This document shows positions 17,433 to 28,174 of a DNA stretch of 64,000 nucleotides, one piece after another (the first letter of the stretch is position 1; each line of letters opens with the position of its first letter). The DNA is from Pelagerythrobacter rhizovicinus (GTDB lineage: Bacteria; Pseudomonadota; Alphaproteobacteria; Sphingomonadales; Sphingomonadaceae): contig NZ_SDPV01000002.1 in assembly GCF_004135625.1 (NCBI RefSeq), forward strand, positions 620,001 through 684,000. Direction: 5' to 3'. The notes under the pieces were generated by a model, which made no database searches, was not told where the DNA came from, and saw only the letters and a list, made by a program, of their open reading frames with translations. Made by a program: the position numbers and the translations under genes.

Positions 17433-18092
17433 GTGGCACGGGGCGCTGGGGACATCGCAGAGGGCGGAACGGAACCGGCCGGGACCAGCTGGGACGCCGT
17501 TCGCGCCGATGACACCATCCAGTTCACTCCGATCGACTTGCCCGAACGGCAGGAGCCGCCCGGCTGGCTGACCGCCCTCTTGGAAGCGCTGGGCGATTTT
17601 TTCGCACCGATCGGCCGCGCGCTCGGCATGTCGTGGCCGGTGTTCAAATGGGTGCTGCTCGCCATCGGCGTGCTGCTGGCCGGCTACCTGCTCTGGCGGC
17701 TGCTGGCCCCCGCCCTGGCCCGGCGCAAACGACCAGCCGACGAGGAGCAGGCCTGGGCGCCCGACCGCGCAGAAGCGCTGGCGCTGCTCGAGGACGCGGA
17801 TCGACTCGCTGCCGAGGGCCGCTACGACGAGGCGACGCGCTTGCTGCTCCAGCGCAGCGTCGGCCAGATCGCCGCCGCCCGGCCCGACTGGGTCGAGCCG
17901 TCCAGTACGGCGCGCGAGCTCGCCGCGCTGACGGCCCTGCCCGAGGCGGCACGCACAGCCTTCACGGCGATCGCCGAGCGGGTCGAGCGCAGCCTCTTCG
18001 CCTTGCGCAGCCTCGGCGCCGAGGACTGGCAGGCCGCGCGCGCCGCTTACGCGGAGTTCGCGCTCCAGCGCCTTCCGGGCCGCACGGCATGA
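17433..18092 (+). CDS. DUF4129 domain protein, first gene of the MoxR operon
   Basis: A 219-aa protein with one membrane helix (VFKWVLLAIGVLLAGYLLWRLL, about residues 70-91) and a C-terminal helical domain of the DUF4129 type (LLEDADRLAAEGRYDEATRL then SSTARELAALTALPEAARTAF). It starts at a GTG (17433); the exact start is uncertain because no strong ribosome site is seen. Its stop overlaps the ATG of the DUF4350 gene (ATGA). In other bacteria DUF4129, DUF4350, MoxR and DUF58 genes form a conserved but poorly understood envelope or secretion-related cluster. Confidence 0.78.
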   Translation: MARGAGDIAEGGTEPAGTSWDAVRADDTIQFTPIDLPERQEPPGWLTALLEALGDFFAPIGRALGMSWPVFKWVLLAIGVLLAGYLLWRLLAPALARRKRPADEEQAWAPDRAEALALLEDADRLAAEGRYDEATRLLLQRSVGQIAAARPDWVEPSSTARELAALTALPEAARTAFTAIAERVERSLFALRSLGAEDWQAARAAYAEFALQRLPGRTA

Positions 18093-19377
18093 CCGGCGAG
18101 GGCGCGCCTGCATTCAACCCCAGGGTCGTGCTCGGCCTGCTGCTGTTCGGCGCGATCGCGTTCGCGGCGACGCTCTATCTCATCGGCGCGGGGGAAACTT
18201 CGCGCGGCCCCAACGACGGCGGCAGTCATGCGGCGGCCAAGGGCCTGACGGGTTACGCCGCCATCGCCGAGATCCTCGAGGCCGAAGGGCACCAAGTCTC
18301 GCTCTCGCGCAGCCCCGGCGCGTTCGATGACGAGGCGCTGCTGATCCTGACCCCGCCACTCTACGCCGACGGCAAGGAGATCGCCGAGCTGATCGCGCGC
18401 CGCCGCTACACCGGCCCGACGCTGCTGATCCTGCCCAAGTGGTTCGCGATGGAGATTCCGGAGGCCGTTCCGGTAGACAAGGAAGACGGCTGGGTCGTTC
18501 TGGGCGGGGCGGCCAAGGCGTCGTGGATCGCGGCGTTCGAAGATCAGTACGCGACCGAGCTGGCGCTCGGCGAGCTCGATCCCGCGCAGGGGCCGGACTG
18601 GCGATTGGGCGACCGGAGCGGCGCCGTGCCCGACCGCGAACGCGTTCAGACGATCGCCAATGCGACCATGATCCCGCTCGTGACCGCGAGCAACGGCAAC
18701 ATCCTCGTCGGATACTACGACGACGGCGGATACTATCCGGTGCTCGACGAGGCAGCCGGCCTGCCGCCTGCCGACGAGGAGGACCGCGACGCGAGCCGCT
18801 GGAACTTCATGATCGCGGCCGAGCCGGACCTGTTCGACAACTACGGCATGGCCGACCGCGAGCGCGCCGCGCTGGCGCACGAGATCGTCGACCTGGCGAC
18901 GGAGGGGGAAGACCTGCCGATCGTGTTCGACCTGACGTTGAACGGCCTCGGGCGGACCCAGAACCTGCTCACGCTCGCCTTCGCACCGCCTTTCCTGGCT
19001 GCAACGCTGTGCCTTGCGCTGGCGATGATCGTGGTCGCCTGGCGGGCCTTCCGCCGGTTCGGCCCGCCGCTTGCGGAAGAGCGCGCGATTGCCTTCGGCA
19101 AGCGGCGGCTGGTGGCGAACGGCGCGGCGTTCGTTCTGCGCACGCGGCGCCTGCACCTGCTGACCGTGCCCTATATCGAGACGATGCGGCAGCGCCTCGC
19201 CACTGCCCTACGCCTGCGCAGGTCCGACGACGAGACGCTTGACCGCGCGATCTCCACACGCCTGCCCGATGCGCCGGGTTTCGCCGAGAGCGCCGAGGCG
19301 CTGCGGCAGGCGACCCGCCCGAACGAGATCCTGCGCGCCGCGCGCGCGCTCAAATCCCTCGAAAGGAAGCTGATCCG

Positions 19378-19381
<4 letters not shown>
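18089..19381 (+). CDS. DUF4350 domain protein
   Basis: A 430-aa membrane protein. An N-terminal helix ([20 protein letters not shown]) is followed by a DUF4350 region ([20 protein letters not shown], then [18 protein letters not shown]), resembling a GATase-like fold without catalytic residues. A second helix occurs near residues 303-325 ([20 protein letters not shown]) and a helical cytoplasmic tail follows. It overlaps both its neighbours by 4 bases, so expression is tightly tied to DUF4129 and MoxR. Confidence 0.8.
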
Positions 19382-20340
<959 letters not shown>

Positions 20341-20362
20341 TCCTCCGGATCGGGAGGATTGA

Positions 20363-21694
20363 GTGAGGCCCTTCCCCCTCGTGCCCACGGCCCGCGCCGC
20401 CTGGCTCGCCGCGCTGGCGGCGCCGCTCGCGCTGGTGATCGCCGCGGCGGCCCCTGGGGCGTGGGTCATCGCGCCGGCCGCGGGGGTGGCGCTGCTCGTG
20501 CTGGTGCTGCTCGATGGTGCGCTGGCCGGACGGATCACGGACTGGCGGCTGCACGCGCCCGCCGATGCCGAAGTCGGCGAGCCGCTGAGCGTCGCCGTTC
20601 TGGCGGAGATCGCCGGCCGCGCCGCGCGCGCGCCGGTCGAGGTCGCGCTGGGCGTGGACCCGCGGCTCGACCCGAGCGGCGGCGCGCGCCTCCTCGCTCC
20701 GTACGACCGGGCTACCGGCACCTGGCACGGAACGGCCGCGCTCACGCCCTCGCGCCGGGGCACCGCTCCCATCGAACGCGTCTGGCTCCGCTGGAGCGGA
20801 CCGCTCGGCCTCGGCGCGCGCCAGGTCCGCCACGAGCTCGACCGCGCGATCCGCATCTGGCCCGACCTCGCCCCCGTCCGCAGCCCCGAGCTGCAGGCCT
20901 TCCTGCGCGACGCCCAGTTCGGCCTCATCACCCGCCGCATCCGCGGCGAAGGCACCCAGTTCGAGGCGCTGAGCGAGTACGAGCCCGGCATGGACCGCCG
21001 CCGAATCGACTGGAAGGCGAGCGCGCGCCACACCCGCCTCTACGCGCGCGAGAACGAGAGCGAGCGCAACAACCAGATCGTCTTCGCCTTCGACTGCGGA
21101 CAGGCGATGTGCGAGCCGGTCGGCGGACTGCCGCGGATCGACCGTGCGGTGACCGCGGCACTCACGGCGTCCTACCTCGCGCTCAAGGGCGGCGACCGCG
21201 TGGCGCTGTTCGGTTTCGCCCGGCGGCCCGAGCTTTCGACGCCGTTCGTCGGCGATTCGCGCAATTTCCACCGCCTCCAGCGCGCCGCCGCCGGGCTCGA
21301 CTATCATGCGGAGGAGCCGAACTTCACGCTCGCGCTGGCAACGCTCTCCGCCCGGCTCCAGCGCCGCTCGCTGATCGTGCTGTTCTCCGACTTCACCGAT
21401 CCGACGGGCGCCGAACTGATGATCGAGAGCGTCGGCCGGCTGGTCGACCGGCACCTGGTGCTGTTCGTGACGATGGAGGACGAGGATCTCGCCGCGATGT
21501 CCGCCGCGGAACCGGAGACGCTCGATGCGCTCGCGACTGCCGTCACCGCCGACACGCTGCTGCGCCAGCGCGCGCTGGTGCTCCGGCGGCTGCGGCAGAG
21601 GGGGGTCGACATCATCGAGGCGCCATGGGACCGGATCGGCTACCGCCTGATCGACCGCTATCTCGAGATCAAGCGCGCGGAGGCGATCGGTTGA
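20363..21694 (+). CDS. DUF58 (VWA-like) domain protein
   Basis: A 443-aa protein with two adjacent N-terminal helices (AAWLAALAAPLALVIAAAAP and WVIAPAAGVALLVLVLLDGA) and a DUF58 core including the signature EFEALSEYEPGMDRRRIDWK-like block (here TQFEALSEYEPGMDRRRIDW) followed by a VWA-like fold (QIVFAFDCGQAMCE, a degenerate MIDAS). It starts at GTG 20363 with GGGAGGA upstream. DUF58 proteins are the usual partner of MoxR ATPases. The stop overlaps the TTG start of the SpoIIM-like gene. Confidence 0.88.
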   Translation: MRPFPLVPTARAAWLAALAAPLALVIAAAAPGAWVIAPAAGVALLVLVLLDGALAGRITDWRLHAPADAEVGEPLSVAVLAEIAGRAARAPVEVALGVDPRLDPSGGARLLAPYDRATGTWHGTAALTPSRRGTAPIERVWLRWSGPLGLGARQVRHELDRAIRIWPDLAPVRSPELQAFLRDAQFGLITRRIRGEGTQFEALSEYEPGMDRRRIDWKASARHTRLYARENESERNNQIVFAFDCGQAMCEPVGGLPRIDRAVTAALTASYLALKGGDRVALFGFARRPELSTPFVGDSRNFHRLQRAAAGLDYHAEEPNFTLALATLSARLQRRSLIVLFSDFTDPTGAELMIESVGRLVDRHLVLFVTMEDEDLAAMSAAEPETLDALATAVTADTLLRQRALVLRRLRQRGVDIIEAPWDRIGYRLIDRYLEIKRAEAIG

Positions 21695-22752
21695 AAGCCC
21701 CCATCCTCAAGACCCTGTTCGGCAAGGCCGAAGTCGCGCCGCCGCCCGACATCGAAGCGGCCGCGCTGCGCTCCGACCGCTTCCGGCTCGAGCGCGAGCA
21801 CGACTGGCGGCGGCTGGAGGACATCGTCGCGCGGATGGAGAAAGGGCGGCTGCGCGGCCTGTCGGACGAGGACGTGCTGGCCCTGCCCGCGCTTTACCGC
21901 ACTGCCGCCTCGAGCCTTGCGGTCGCCCGCGAGACCTCGCTCGACGCCGCGACGCTCGAATACCTCGATTCGCTAGTCCAGCGCGCCTGGTTCCAGGTCT
22001 ACGGGCCGCGCCAGGGCTTCGTCGCCTGGCTGCGCGGCTTCCTCGGCGGCGGGCTGAGCCGCGCGATCCGCGCGATCTGGCTCGACATCTGCATCGCACT
22101 GGCGGTCACGGTGGCGGGCACGATCACCGGCTGGCTACTCGTCGCGCAGGACCGTGAGTGGTATTACGCCTTCGTCCCCGCCCAACTGGCCGACACGCGC
22201 GTGCCCGGCGCCAGCCGCGAGGTGCTGCTCGAAAGCCTCCAGGTGGAGAAGGACGCGCAAGGCCTGTCCGCTTTCGCCGCTTTCCTGTTCAGCAACAACG
22301 CCGGCGTCGCGATCCTCGCCTTCGCGCTCGGCTTCGCCTTCGGCATTCCCTCGCTGATGCTGCTGATCCACAACATGGCCATGCTCGGCGCCATCCTGTG
22401 GCTCTACGCGGACGCCGGGCTGACGCTCGAATTCGCCGCCTGGCTGAGCGTGCACGGCACGACGGAGCTGTTCGCGATCCTGCTCGCCGGCGCGGCGGGC
22501 ATGCACATCGGCCGCTCGATGGCCTTCCCCGGCAACCGCTCCATCCTCGCCGCCGCGGCCGAGAGCGGGCGCCGCGGCGCGCAGGTCATGGTCGGCGTGG
22601 TCCTGATGCTCGTCGCCGCCGCGCTGCTGGAGGCCTTTCCGCGCCAGTTGCTCGGGATGGAGGGCCGGCTGATCATCGGCTGCGTCATGCTGCTGTTCTG
22701 GCTCGCCTACTTCTTCGCCTTCGGGCGGGAGAGAAAGGGCGACCCGGCATGA
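21691..22752 (+). CDS. SpoIIM (stage II sporulation protein M)-like membrane protein
   Basis: A 353-aa membrane protein with a soluble N-terminal third and five or six helices, beginning near ICIALAVTVAGTITGWLLVA. The segments FLFSNNAGVAILAFALGFAF and HGTTELFAILLAGAAGMHIG are the family hallmarks (N-N-x-x-V-A and HGxxE). Outside spore formers the family accompanies RDD and MoxR/DUF58 genes. The likely start is TTG at 21691, overlapping the DUF58 stop by 4 bases; no ATG or GTG fits better. Its stop overlaps the RDD gene start. Confidence 0.85.
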   Translation: MKAPILKTLFGKAEVAPPPDIEAAALRSDRFRLEREHDWRRLEDIVARMEKGRLRGLSDEDVLALPALYRTAASSLAVARETSLDAATLEYLDSLVQRAWFQVYGPRQGFVAWLRGFLGGGLSRAIRAIWLDICIALAVTVAGTITGWLLVAQDREWYYAFVPAQLADTRVPGASREVLLESLQVEKDAQGLSAFAAFLFSNNAGVAILAFALGFAFGIPSLMLLIHNMAMLGAILWLYADAGLTLEFAAWLSVHGTTELFAILLAGAAGMHIGRSMAFPGNRSILAAAAESGRRGAQVMVGVVLMLVAAALLEAFPRQLLGMEGRLIIGCVMLLFWLAYFFAFGRERKGDPA

Positions 22753-23666
22753 GCGTCCAGGCCGCCCCGCATCTCGCGCACCGCGCCAGGCGCCGCCGCG
22801 ACGTCGTCACGCCCGAAGGCATCGCGCTCCCCTTCACCGTCGCCAGCCGCAGCGCGCGCGCGGGGGCGCTGCTGATCGACCTGACGCTGATATTCGTCAC
22901 CAGCGTGGTGGTCACGCTGGCGCTGATCTGGATCGCCGGCGGGCTGTTCCGCACCGGCGGCGTCGCCGGCGATACGAGCGGCGCGATCGAGTTCATCGCC
23001 GTGTTCTGGACCCTGTTCTGGTTCCTCCTCTGGAACGGCTATTTCATGATCATGGAAATGGGGCCGCGCGGCGCCACCTTCGGCAAGCGGGCGGCGGGGA
23101 TCCGCGTCGCCTCGCGGGAGGGCGGGCGGCTGACGCCGGAGGCGGTGGTCGCGCGCAACCTCCTGCGCGACATCGAGCTGTTCCTGCCGTTCGTGTTCCT
23201 GATGAGCGCACCGAGCGGCGAGACCGGCGCAGCCGGCATTGCCGCCGCCGCGTGGTTCCTCGTCTTCCTGCTGTTCCCGTTCTTCAACCGCGATGCCCTG
23301 CGCGCGGGCGACCTGATCGCGGGCACCTGGGTGGTCGAGGCCCCGCGCGCCGCGCTGGCCGGGGCGCTCTCGACGGAAGGCGCGGCCCGCGAGGGCGCGA
23401 GCGCGCTGACCGGCGCCGAGTACCGTTTCGGCGAGGCCGAGCTGGCGATCTACGGCGAGTACGAGCTGCAGACGCTCGAACGCGTGCTGCGCGACGGCAG
23501 GCCCGAGGCGCTCGAATCGGTCCACCAGGCGATCTGCCGCAAGATCGGCTGGAACCCGGGCAGCGGCGACGAGCGCGCCTTCCTCGAGGCGTTCTACGCG
23601 CAGCTCCGCGCCAGGCTCGAAAGCGACATGCGCTTCGGCAAGCGCAAGGCGGACAAGTTCAGCTAG
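22749..23666 (+). CDS. RDD family membrane protein
   Basis: A 305-aa protein. The RDD domain occupies roughly residues 28-190, with three helices; ASRSARAGALLIDL holds the first conserved Arg/Asp and RNLLRDIELFLP the later Arg-Asp. A cytoplasmic C-terminal domain of about 100 residues follows (EYELQTLERVLRDGRPEALE). The TFGKRAAGIRV signature is intact. Function is not established; some RDD proteins are transporters. It is the last gene of the overlapping MoxR block; a 41-base gap separates it from the GNAT gene. Confidence 0.87.
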   Translation: MSVQAAPHLAHRARRRRDVVTPEGIALPFTVASRSARAGALLIDLTLIFVTSVVVTLALIWIAGGLFRTGGVAGDTSGAIEFIAVFWTLFWFLLWNGYFMIMEMGPRGATFGKRAAGIRVASREGGRLTPEAVVARNLLRDIELFLPFVFLMSAPSGETGAAGIAAAAWFLVFLLFPFFNRDALRAGDLIAGTWVVEAPRAALAGALSTEGAAREGASALTGAEYRFGEAELAIYGEYELQTLERVLRDGRPEALESVHQAICRKIGWNPGSGDERAFLEAFYAQLRARLESDMRFGKRKADKFS

Positions 23667-23707
23667 GCCCCTTGCCCGCCCGTGCCGCGCGGCGCACAAG
23701 GGCGGCA

Positions 23708-24169
23708 ATGGAATACCGGATCGCGCAGGACCCGCTGGAGGATGCCGAGGTGCTCGCGCTGCTCCAGCTCCACCTCGACGAGATGCACCGCTGGTCGCCC
23801 GCCTGCAAGGTCCACGCCCTGCCGGCCGAGCGGCTGCGCGACCCCGAGGTGACCTTCTATGCCGTACGCGAGGGCGATCGGCTGGCGGCGGTCGGCGCGC
23901 TGAAGGAACTCGCGCCCGACCGCGGCGAGCTCAAGTCGATGCGCGCGGCCCCGGCCTACCGCGGCAAGGGCGCGGGCGAGGCGGTCCTGCTCCACCTGCT
24001 GGCCGAGGCGCAAGCACGCGGCTATCGCTGGCTCGGGCTGGAGACCGGGCGGCCCGAAGCGTTTCGGCCGGCCTTGCGGCTATACGAAAAGCACGGGTTT
24101 GCCGAATGCCCGGCGTTCGGCGACTATGTCTCCGACGAGTTCAGCCTGTGCATGGAGAAGTGGCTGTGA
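23708..24169 (+). CDS. GNAT family N-acetyltransferase
   Basis: A 153-aa acetyltransferase of the GNAT fold. The acetyl-CoA loop is in ELKSMRAAPAYRGKGAGEAV (R-x-x-G-x-G/A pattern RGKGAG), followed by LLAEAQARGYRWLGLETG and the C-terminal LYEKHGFAECPAFGDY typical of the PhnO/ElaA-like branch. The substrate is unknown. The stop codon overlaps the GTG start of the beta-lactamase gene, so the two are translated together. Confidence 0.85.
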   Translation: MEYRIAQDPLEDAEVLALLQLHLDEMHRWSPACKVHALPAERLRDPEVTFYAVREGDRLAAVGALKELAPDRGELKSMRAAPAYRGKGAGEAVLLHLLAEAQARGYRWLGLETGRPEAFRPALRLYEKHGFAECPAFGDYVSDEFSLCMEKWL

Positions 24170-25065
24170 CGATCGACCGCAGAACCGCGCTCGCGGCCGG
24201 ACTCGCGCTGGCGGCGGGCGCCTGCGTGCCGATCGAGCACGATCTCGCCGGGCGTTTCGGCGCCCTGCTGCGCATCATCGAGGCGCAAGGCAACGGTACG
24301 CTCGGCGTCGCGGTGCTCGACACCGGCACGGGCCGCGTCTGGGGCCATGCCGACTATGCGCGCTTTCCGCACTTGTCCTCGTTCAAGCTCTCGCTGGCCG
24401 CGCTCGTGCTGCACCTCGACGAGACCGGCGCGATCGACGCCGGCGAGCACGTCACCTGGAGCACTGACGACCTGCTCGCCTACGCGCCCTTCGCCAGGGA
24501 GCGGCTGGAGCAAGGCGCGACCTTGCGCGAGCTGGCCGAGTTCACCCAGAAGCTGAGCGACAACACGGCGGCAAATCTCCTCCTGCGGCGGCTCGGCGGG
24601 CCCGAGCGGCTGACCGCGTTCTGGCGCGCGCTCGGCGACGAGACGAGCCGGCTCGACCGCTACGAGCCCGAGCTCAACCTGGTGCCGCCGGGCGAGATCA
24701 AGGACACGACCACGCCCGCCGCCATGGCGCGCACTTTGGGCAAGCTCCTCTACGGCGACGCGCTGGGCGAGGCGGCGCGCGCCACGCTGAAGCTCTGGAT
24801 GGCAGACACGCACACCGGCACCAAGCGCGTGCGCGCCGGGCTCCCGCCCGAATGGCCCGCGGGCGACAAGACCGGCACGTCGCTCGCACCGGGCATGGGC
24901 AGCGTCTACGTCGACGTCGGCTATGTCGAGCCGCCAGCCCGCGCGCCGCTGACGTTCGCCGCTTACTTCCGCGCCGCCCGCCAGCATACGGCGGCCGATG
25001 CCGCGTCCGAAGCCGTGCTGGCGGAGGTTGGGCGCGTCATTGCCAGGTACGCGCGGGCGACCTGA
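24166..25065 (+). CDS. Class A beta-lactamase family protein
   Basis: A 299-aa serine beta-lactamase-like protein. All class A landmarks are visible: the nucleophile motif SSFK (S-x-x-K) in PHLSSFKLSL, SDN in QKLSDNTAAN, the E166 loop in RYEPELN, and KTG in GDKTGTS. The N-terminus (RRTALAAGLALAAGACVPIE) is a signal sequence with a possible lipobox AGAC, so the product may be a periplasmic lipoprotein. It starts at GTG 24166 inside the GNAT stop. Regular chromosomal codon use argues for a resident gene. Whether it hydrolyses drugs cannot be read from sequence. Confidence 0.9.
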   Translation: MTIDRRTALAAGLALAAGACVPIEHDLAGRFGALLRIIEAQGNGTLGVAVLDTGTGRVWGHADYARFPHLSSFKLSLAALVLHLDETGAIDAGEHVTWSTDDLLAYAPFARERLEQGATLRELAEFTQKLSDNTAANLLLRRLGGPERLTAFWRALGDETSRLDRYEPELNLVPPGEIKDTTTPAAMARTLGKLLYGDALGEAARATLKLWMADTHTGTKRVRAGLPPEWPAGDKTGTSLAPGMGSVYVDVGYVEPPARAPLTFAAYFRAARQHTAADAASEAVLAEVGRVIARYARAT

Positions 25066-25077
25066 ATTAACCGCCGC

Positions 25078-25157
25078 GTCATCCCAGCGAAAGCTGGGAT
25101 CGCTACCCGCCAGGTCGGATTTCGCCGCACCCGATCCGAGCTTTCGCTGGGGTGACG
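25078..25157. repeat. 80-bp palindromic intergenic element, copy 1
   Basis: Begins with GTCATCCCAGC and ends with GCTGGGGTGACG, giving inverted outer arms around a conserved middle with CGCCAGGTCGGA and GCACCCGATCC. An inner hairpin CCCAGC/GCTGGG is near the left end. An element of identical length and about 70/80 identity lies at 61577-61656. It sits between the beta-lactamase and the convergent peptidase gene. Confidence 0.85.
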
Positions 25158-25162
25158 AGAAC

Positions 25163-26164
25163 CTACTCCCCCGCGAAAATCGCCACTTCGTTCACGCCCT
25201 CGCTGGTCGCACGGCCGCGATACATGCCCGGGGTGTTGAAGCTGAACACGGCCTCGCCGTCCTTCGAGACGGCGATCACCCCGCCGTCGCCGCCCAGTTC
25301 GCCGACGTCGGCGATCACCGCGTCGGCGGCCTGCTGCACCCCTTCGCCGGCCAGCAGCATGCGCGCGCAGATCGCGTGCGCGACACCGGCGCGGATGAAG
25401 TATTCACCCGAGCCGGTGGCGGAGACGGCGCAAGCGCGGTCGTCGGCCCAGGTGCCCGCGCCGATCACCGGCGAATCGCCGATCCGGCCCCAGCGCTTGC
25501 CGGTCATGCCGCCGGTCGAAGTGCCGGCGGCGAGGTGCCCTGCGGCGTCACGCGCCACCGCGCCGACCGTGCCGAACTTGAACTCGACGTCGAGCGCGGC
25601 GAGGTTCTCCGCCTTCATCTTCTCGAGCTGCTGGCGGCGATGCTCGGTCGCAAACCATTCGGGCGGCACGATCTCGAGGCCCTTTTCCGCCGCGAACTGC
25701 TCGGCGCCCGCTCCCGAAAGGAACACGTGGCGGCCATCCTCCATCACCGCGCGCGCGAGGCGGATCGGGTGGCGCACGATCGTCACCCCCGCGACCGCGC
25801 CCGCGGCGCGCGTGCTGCCGTCCATGATCGAGGAGTCGAGCTCGTTCTTCCCGTCCCAGGTGAATACCGCACCGCGCCCCGCGTTGAACTTGGGGTCGCC
25901 CTCCAGCAGCACGATCACCGCCTCGACCGCATCCATTGCACTACCGCCTTCGCGCAGCACTTTCGCCCCCGCATCGAGCGCGGCCTGCATGGCGGCGCGG
26001 TATTCCGCCTCCTGCTCGGCGCTCATGTTCTCACGCTTGAGCGTGCCGGCGCCGCCATGAATCGCGAGCGACCAGTCCTGCGGCGGCGCAGCCGCCTCCT
26101 GTGCTGACAACGAAGCGGCGGGGAACAGGGCGAGGAGCGCGAGAAGAGCGGAGAACCTGATCAT
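25163..26164 (-). CDS. Isoaspartyl peptidase / L-asparaginase (Ntn hydrolase), exported
   Basis: A 333-aa Ntn-hydrolase precursor. A signal peptide (LLALLALFPAASLSAQEA) indicates periplasmic location. The enzyme begins with SLAIHGGAGTL and self-cleaves before the nucleophile Thr in FKFGTVGAVARD; the beta-subunit contains ASTGGMT-like ag TSTGGMTGKRWGRIGDSP, the substrate and oxyanion region, and ATGSGEYFIR. Such enzymes release isoaspartyl residues from peptides and hydrolyse asparagine. It is convergent with the beta-lactamase. Confidence 0.92.
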   Translation of the reverse strand: MIRFSALLALLALFPAASLSAQEAAAPPQDWSLAIHGGAGTLKRENMSAEQEAEYRAAMQAALDAGAKVLREGGSAMDAVEAVIVLLEGDPKFNAGRGAVFTWDGKNELDSSIMDGSTRAAGAVAGVTIVRHPIRLARAVMEDGRHVFLSGAGAEQFAAEKGLEIVPPEWFATEHRRQQLEKMKAENLAALDVEFKFGTVGAVARDAAGHLAAGTSTGGMTGKRWGRIGDSPVIGAGTWADDRACAVSATGSGEYFIRAGVAHAICARMLLAGEGVQQAADAVIADVGELGGDGGVIAVSKDGEAVFSFNTPGMYRGRATSEGVNEVAIFAGE

Positions 26165-26215
26165 GGCCGCGAGGCTAGCGCCGCGCCGGCCAAGGGCAAG
26201 GGCGAAGTTGCCCGT

Positions 26216-26953
26216 TCAGGCGGCGGAGGCGATCTCCGGCAGGTGCGCTCCCGCACCGCGCCTGCGACGCGCGACGTCGAACAGCGCAACCGCGATCAGG
26301 AACGTGATGCAGATCATCGCGAACTCGCCGCCGTCTTCGATGAACGTCTCCACTTCGATCATCGCCTGGGTGTGCGGGCCCCAGACGACCACCAGGTCGA
26401 CGACGACGCCGAAGAACGCTGCCGCGGCGACGCATCCGGCGAGGATCAGCGATTCGACGGCGGCGCGCAGCCGCGCGTGGTGCAGGCTGATGGATAGTCC
26501 GATCAACCAGACGAGACCGATCGCGAGGAACAGGCTCGCTTCGCCGATATCGTTCGGCTCGACCGGCAGCGGCCAGCCACCGAACCAGCTTTCGAAGGCG
26601 TGGCCGAAGCGCTCGTGAATCTCGATGCTGTTGTCGAGCGTCAGCCAGGCGAACAGCAGCGCATTGGCGAGGTAGACGCTCGCTCCGTCCCACCGCCACA
26701 TGACGAACAGCATGGCCGCGACCGCGAAGGTCAGCGCATATTCGAGCCATTCGCCGAAGCCCCCGTCCGAGGCGAGGAAGAACTGCACCGGCAGGTGCGC
26801 ATCGGTCAGCTCGCCGTAATGCGCCGCGACATCGAGCCCGACGAGCACGCCGGCATAGGGGAGCAGGAACAGCGCCGCCGTGCGGAGGCTGCGCGAGAAG
26901 GCGATCTCGGTCAGGACCGCGAGAGTCTCGCGAACGAACGGCGCGAACGGCAT
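26216..26953 (-). CDS. Integral membrane protein of unknown function
   Basis: A 245-aa protein with about six hydrophobic helices, for example LFLLPYAGVLVGLDVAAHYG, ALTFAVAAMLFVMW, SLFLAIGLVWLIGLSISLHH and LILAGCVAAAAFFGVVVDLV, and a short basic C-terminus. I do not recognise the family. The loop carrying AWLTLDNSIEIHERFGH and HYGELTD contains acidic residues and histidines that could bind a metal. Start ATG 26953 was chosen because the upstream extension is Arg-rich and unlikely to be coding. Confidence 0.7.
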   Translation of the reverse strand: MPFAPFVRETLAVLTEIAFSRSLRTAALFLLPYAGVLVGLDVAAHYGELTDAHLPVQFFLASDGGFGEWLEYALTFAVAAMLFVMWRWDGASVYLANALLFAWLTLDNSIEIHERFGHAFESWFGGWPLPVEPNDIGEASLFLAIGLVWLIGLSISLHHARLRAAVESLILAGCVAAAAFFGVVVDLVVVWGPHTQAMIEVETFIEDGGEFAMICITFLIAVALFDVARRRRGAGAHLPEIASAA

Positions 26954-27059
26954 GGCGCGTCTCCAGAATATCCGCCCGGGCGGAAGCGCACCGTCATAGC
27001 CGCCCCACCGCCGGGCGCGGTTAACCGCCATGCTTAATGCGACGCTACATGCGCTCCGT

Positions 27060-27081
27060 CCCATCGCGGAACAGCGATGGG
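27060..27081. terminator. Hairpin after the ZntB-like gene
   Basis: A perfect 8-bp stem CCCATCGC/GCGATGGG with a 6-base loop starts nine bases beyond the stop of the minus-strand transporter gene. It lacks a clear T tract. Confidence 0.4.
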
Positions 27082-27089
27082 TGCCCGCG

Positions 27090-28139
27090 TCAGAGCCACT
27101 TCCACTTCCGGAACAGCGCGAGCTGCGTCGCCATGATCCCCGCGCAGAGAGCGACCACGATCCAGAACGCCGCCTCGTCGTCCGCCCCCGGCATTCCGCC
27201 GACGTTGATCCCGAGCAGCCCGGTAAGGAACGTCAGAGGCAGGAAAATCGCCGCCACGATCGTCAGCAGGTAGTTGGTGCGCTCCGCCCCGGCGAGGGAA
27301 CGGGCGCGCAATTCGTCCATCAGCACGACCGCGCTTTCCTTGCTGATGTCGACATCGTCGAGGAAGCGGCGCAGGAGCGCGATCGTCTCGGCGATCTCGC
27401 GCCGGTCGTGCCCTTCGAACCACTCCGGCGCCTCGCGCGCGATCGCCTCCAGGGCGACGTGCTGCGGCCCCATGTGGCGCTGAAGCGCGAGGCAGTTCCG
27501 GCGGATCGCCACGGCCTTCGACAGCACCTCCTCGTTGCCCTCCTCCTCCATGTCGAGATCTTCCAGCCGGTCGATCTCGTCGTTCATGTCGACGATCGCA
27601 GCATTCATCCGCTGCACCATGTGACCGGTCAGCGACGTGACGAGCGAACCGGCGTCAGCCGGGCCGGTGCCCGCTTCGAATTCCAGCAGCGTGTCCTGCG
27701 GCGTCTGCAGCGGGGCGCGGCGCAAGGTCACCAGCCGCGTCCCGTCACTCCAGAGATGCATCGAGACCATATCCTCCGGCGCAGCGCCCGGATTAAAATT
27801 GATCCCGCGCAGCACGGCGACCAGCGTTTCGCCCTCGCGGAAGGCGCGCGGGCGGGTCGCATCGCTGACGAGCAGTCGGGCGGTCGGCTCCGGAATGCCG
27901 AGCTCCGCCTGAAGCCAGTCGCAGACGCCCGCATGGGTGCGCCGCACGTGAAGCCACATGACTTGGCCCGCCGCGGCCGGCCGCCAGCCCTGCGCCTCGG
28001 CCCAGTCGATCGCCCGCGCGCCGCCCCTGCCGTCGAGCACGCGGCCGAACAGCAGCGCGGTTTCGTCCTCGTTCTCGTCGGTGGGATCGGCCGGATCTTC
28101 CATCGCGCCTTCCATGCCGCAAACGCCGGGCGCTGTCAT
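27090..28139 (-). CDS. CorA/ZntB-family divalent metal ion transporter
   Basis: A 349-aa 2-TM-GxN family transporter. The long N-terminal cytoplasmic funnel is followed by two C-terminal helices; the loop after the first ([19 protein letters not shown]) carries GIN in place of GMN, as in ZntB-like members. It is closer to ZntB than to Mg-specific CorA by this motif, but ion specificity is inferred. ATG 28139 is preceded at 5 bases by AAGGAG, deciding the start. It is divergent from ispG with only 35 bases between the start codons. Confidence 0.88.
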   Translation of the reverse strand: MTAPGVCGMEGAMEDPADPTDENEDETALLFGRVLDGRGGARAIDWAEAQGWRPAAAGQVMWLHVRRTHAGVCDWLQAELGIPEPTARLLVSDATRPRAFREGETLVAVLRGINFNPGAAPEDMVSMHLWSDGTRLVTLRRAPLQTPQDTLLEFEAGTGPADAGSLVTSLTGHMVQRMNAAIVDMNDEIDRLEDLDMEEEGNEEVLSKAVAIRRNCLALQRHMGPQHVALEAIAREAPEWFEGHDRREIAETIALLRRFLDDVDISKESAVVLMDELRARSLAGAERTNYLLTIVAAIFLPLTFLTGLLGINVGGMPGADDEAAFWIVVALCAGIMATQLALFRKWKWL

Positions 28140-28174
28140 TGCTCCTTCATGCCCGCGCGCCTATATGGCGGGCC

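Noticed and set aside
24166-25065. Beta-lactamase as a recently acquired resistance gene
   Set aside because: No IS element, integron site or compositional break surrounds it, and it is translationally coupled to a resident gene.
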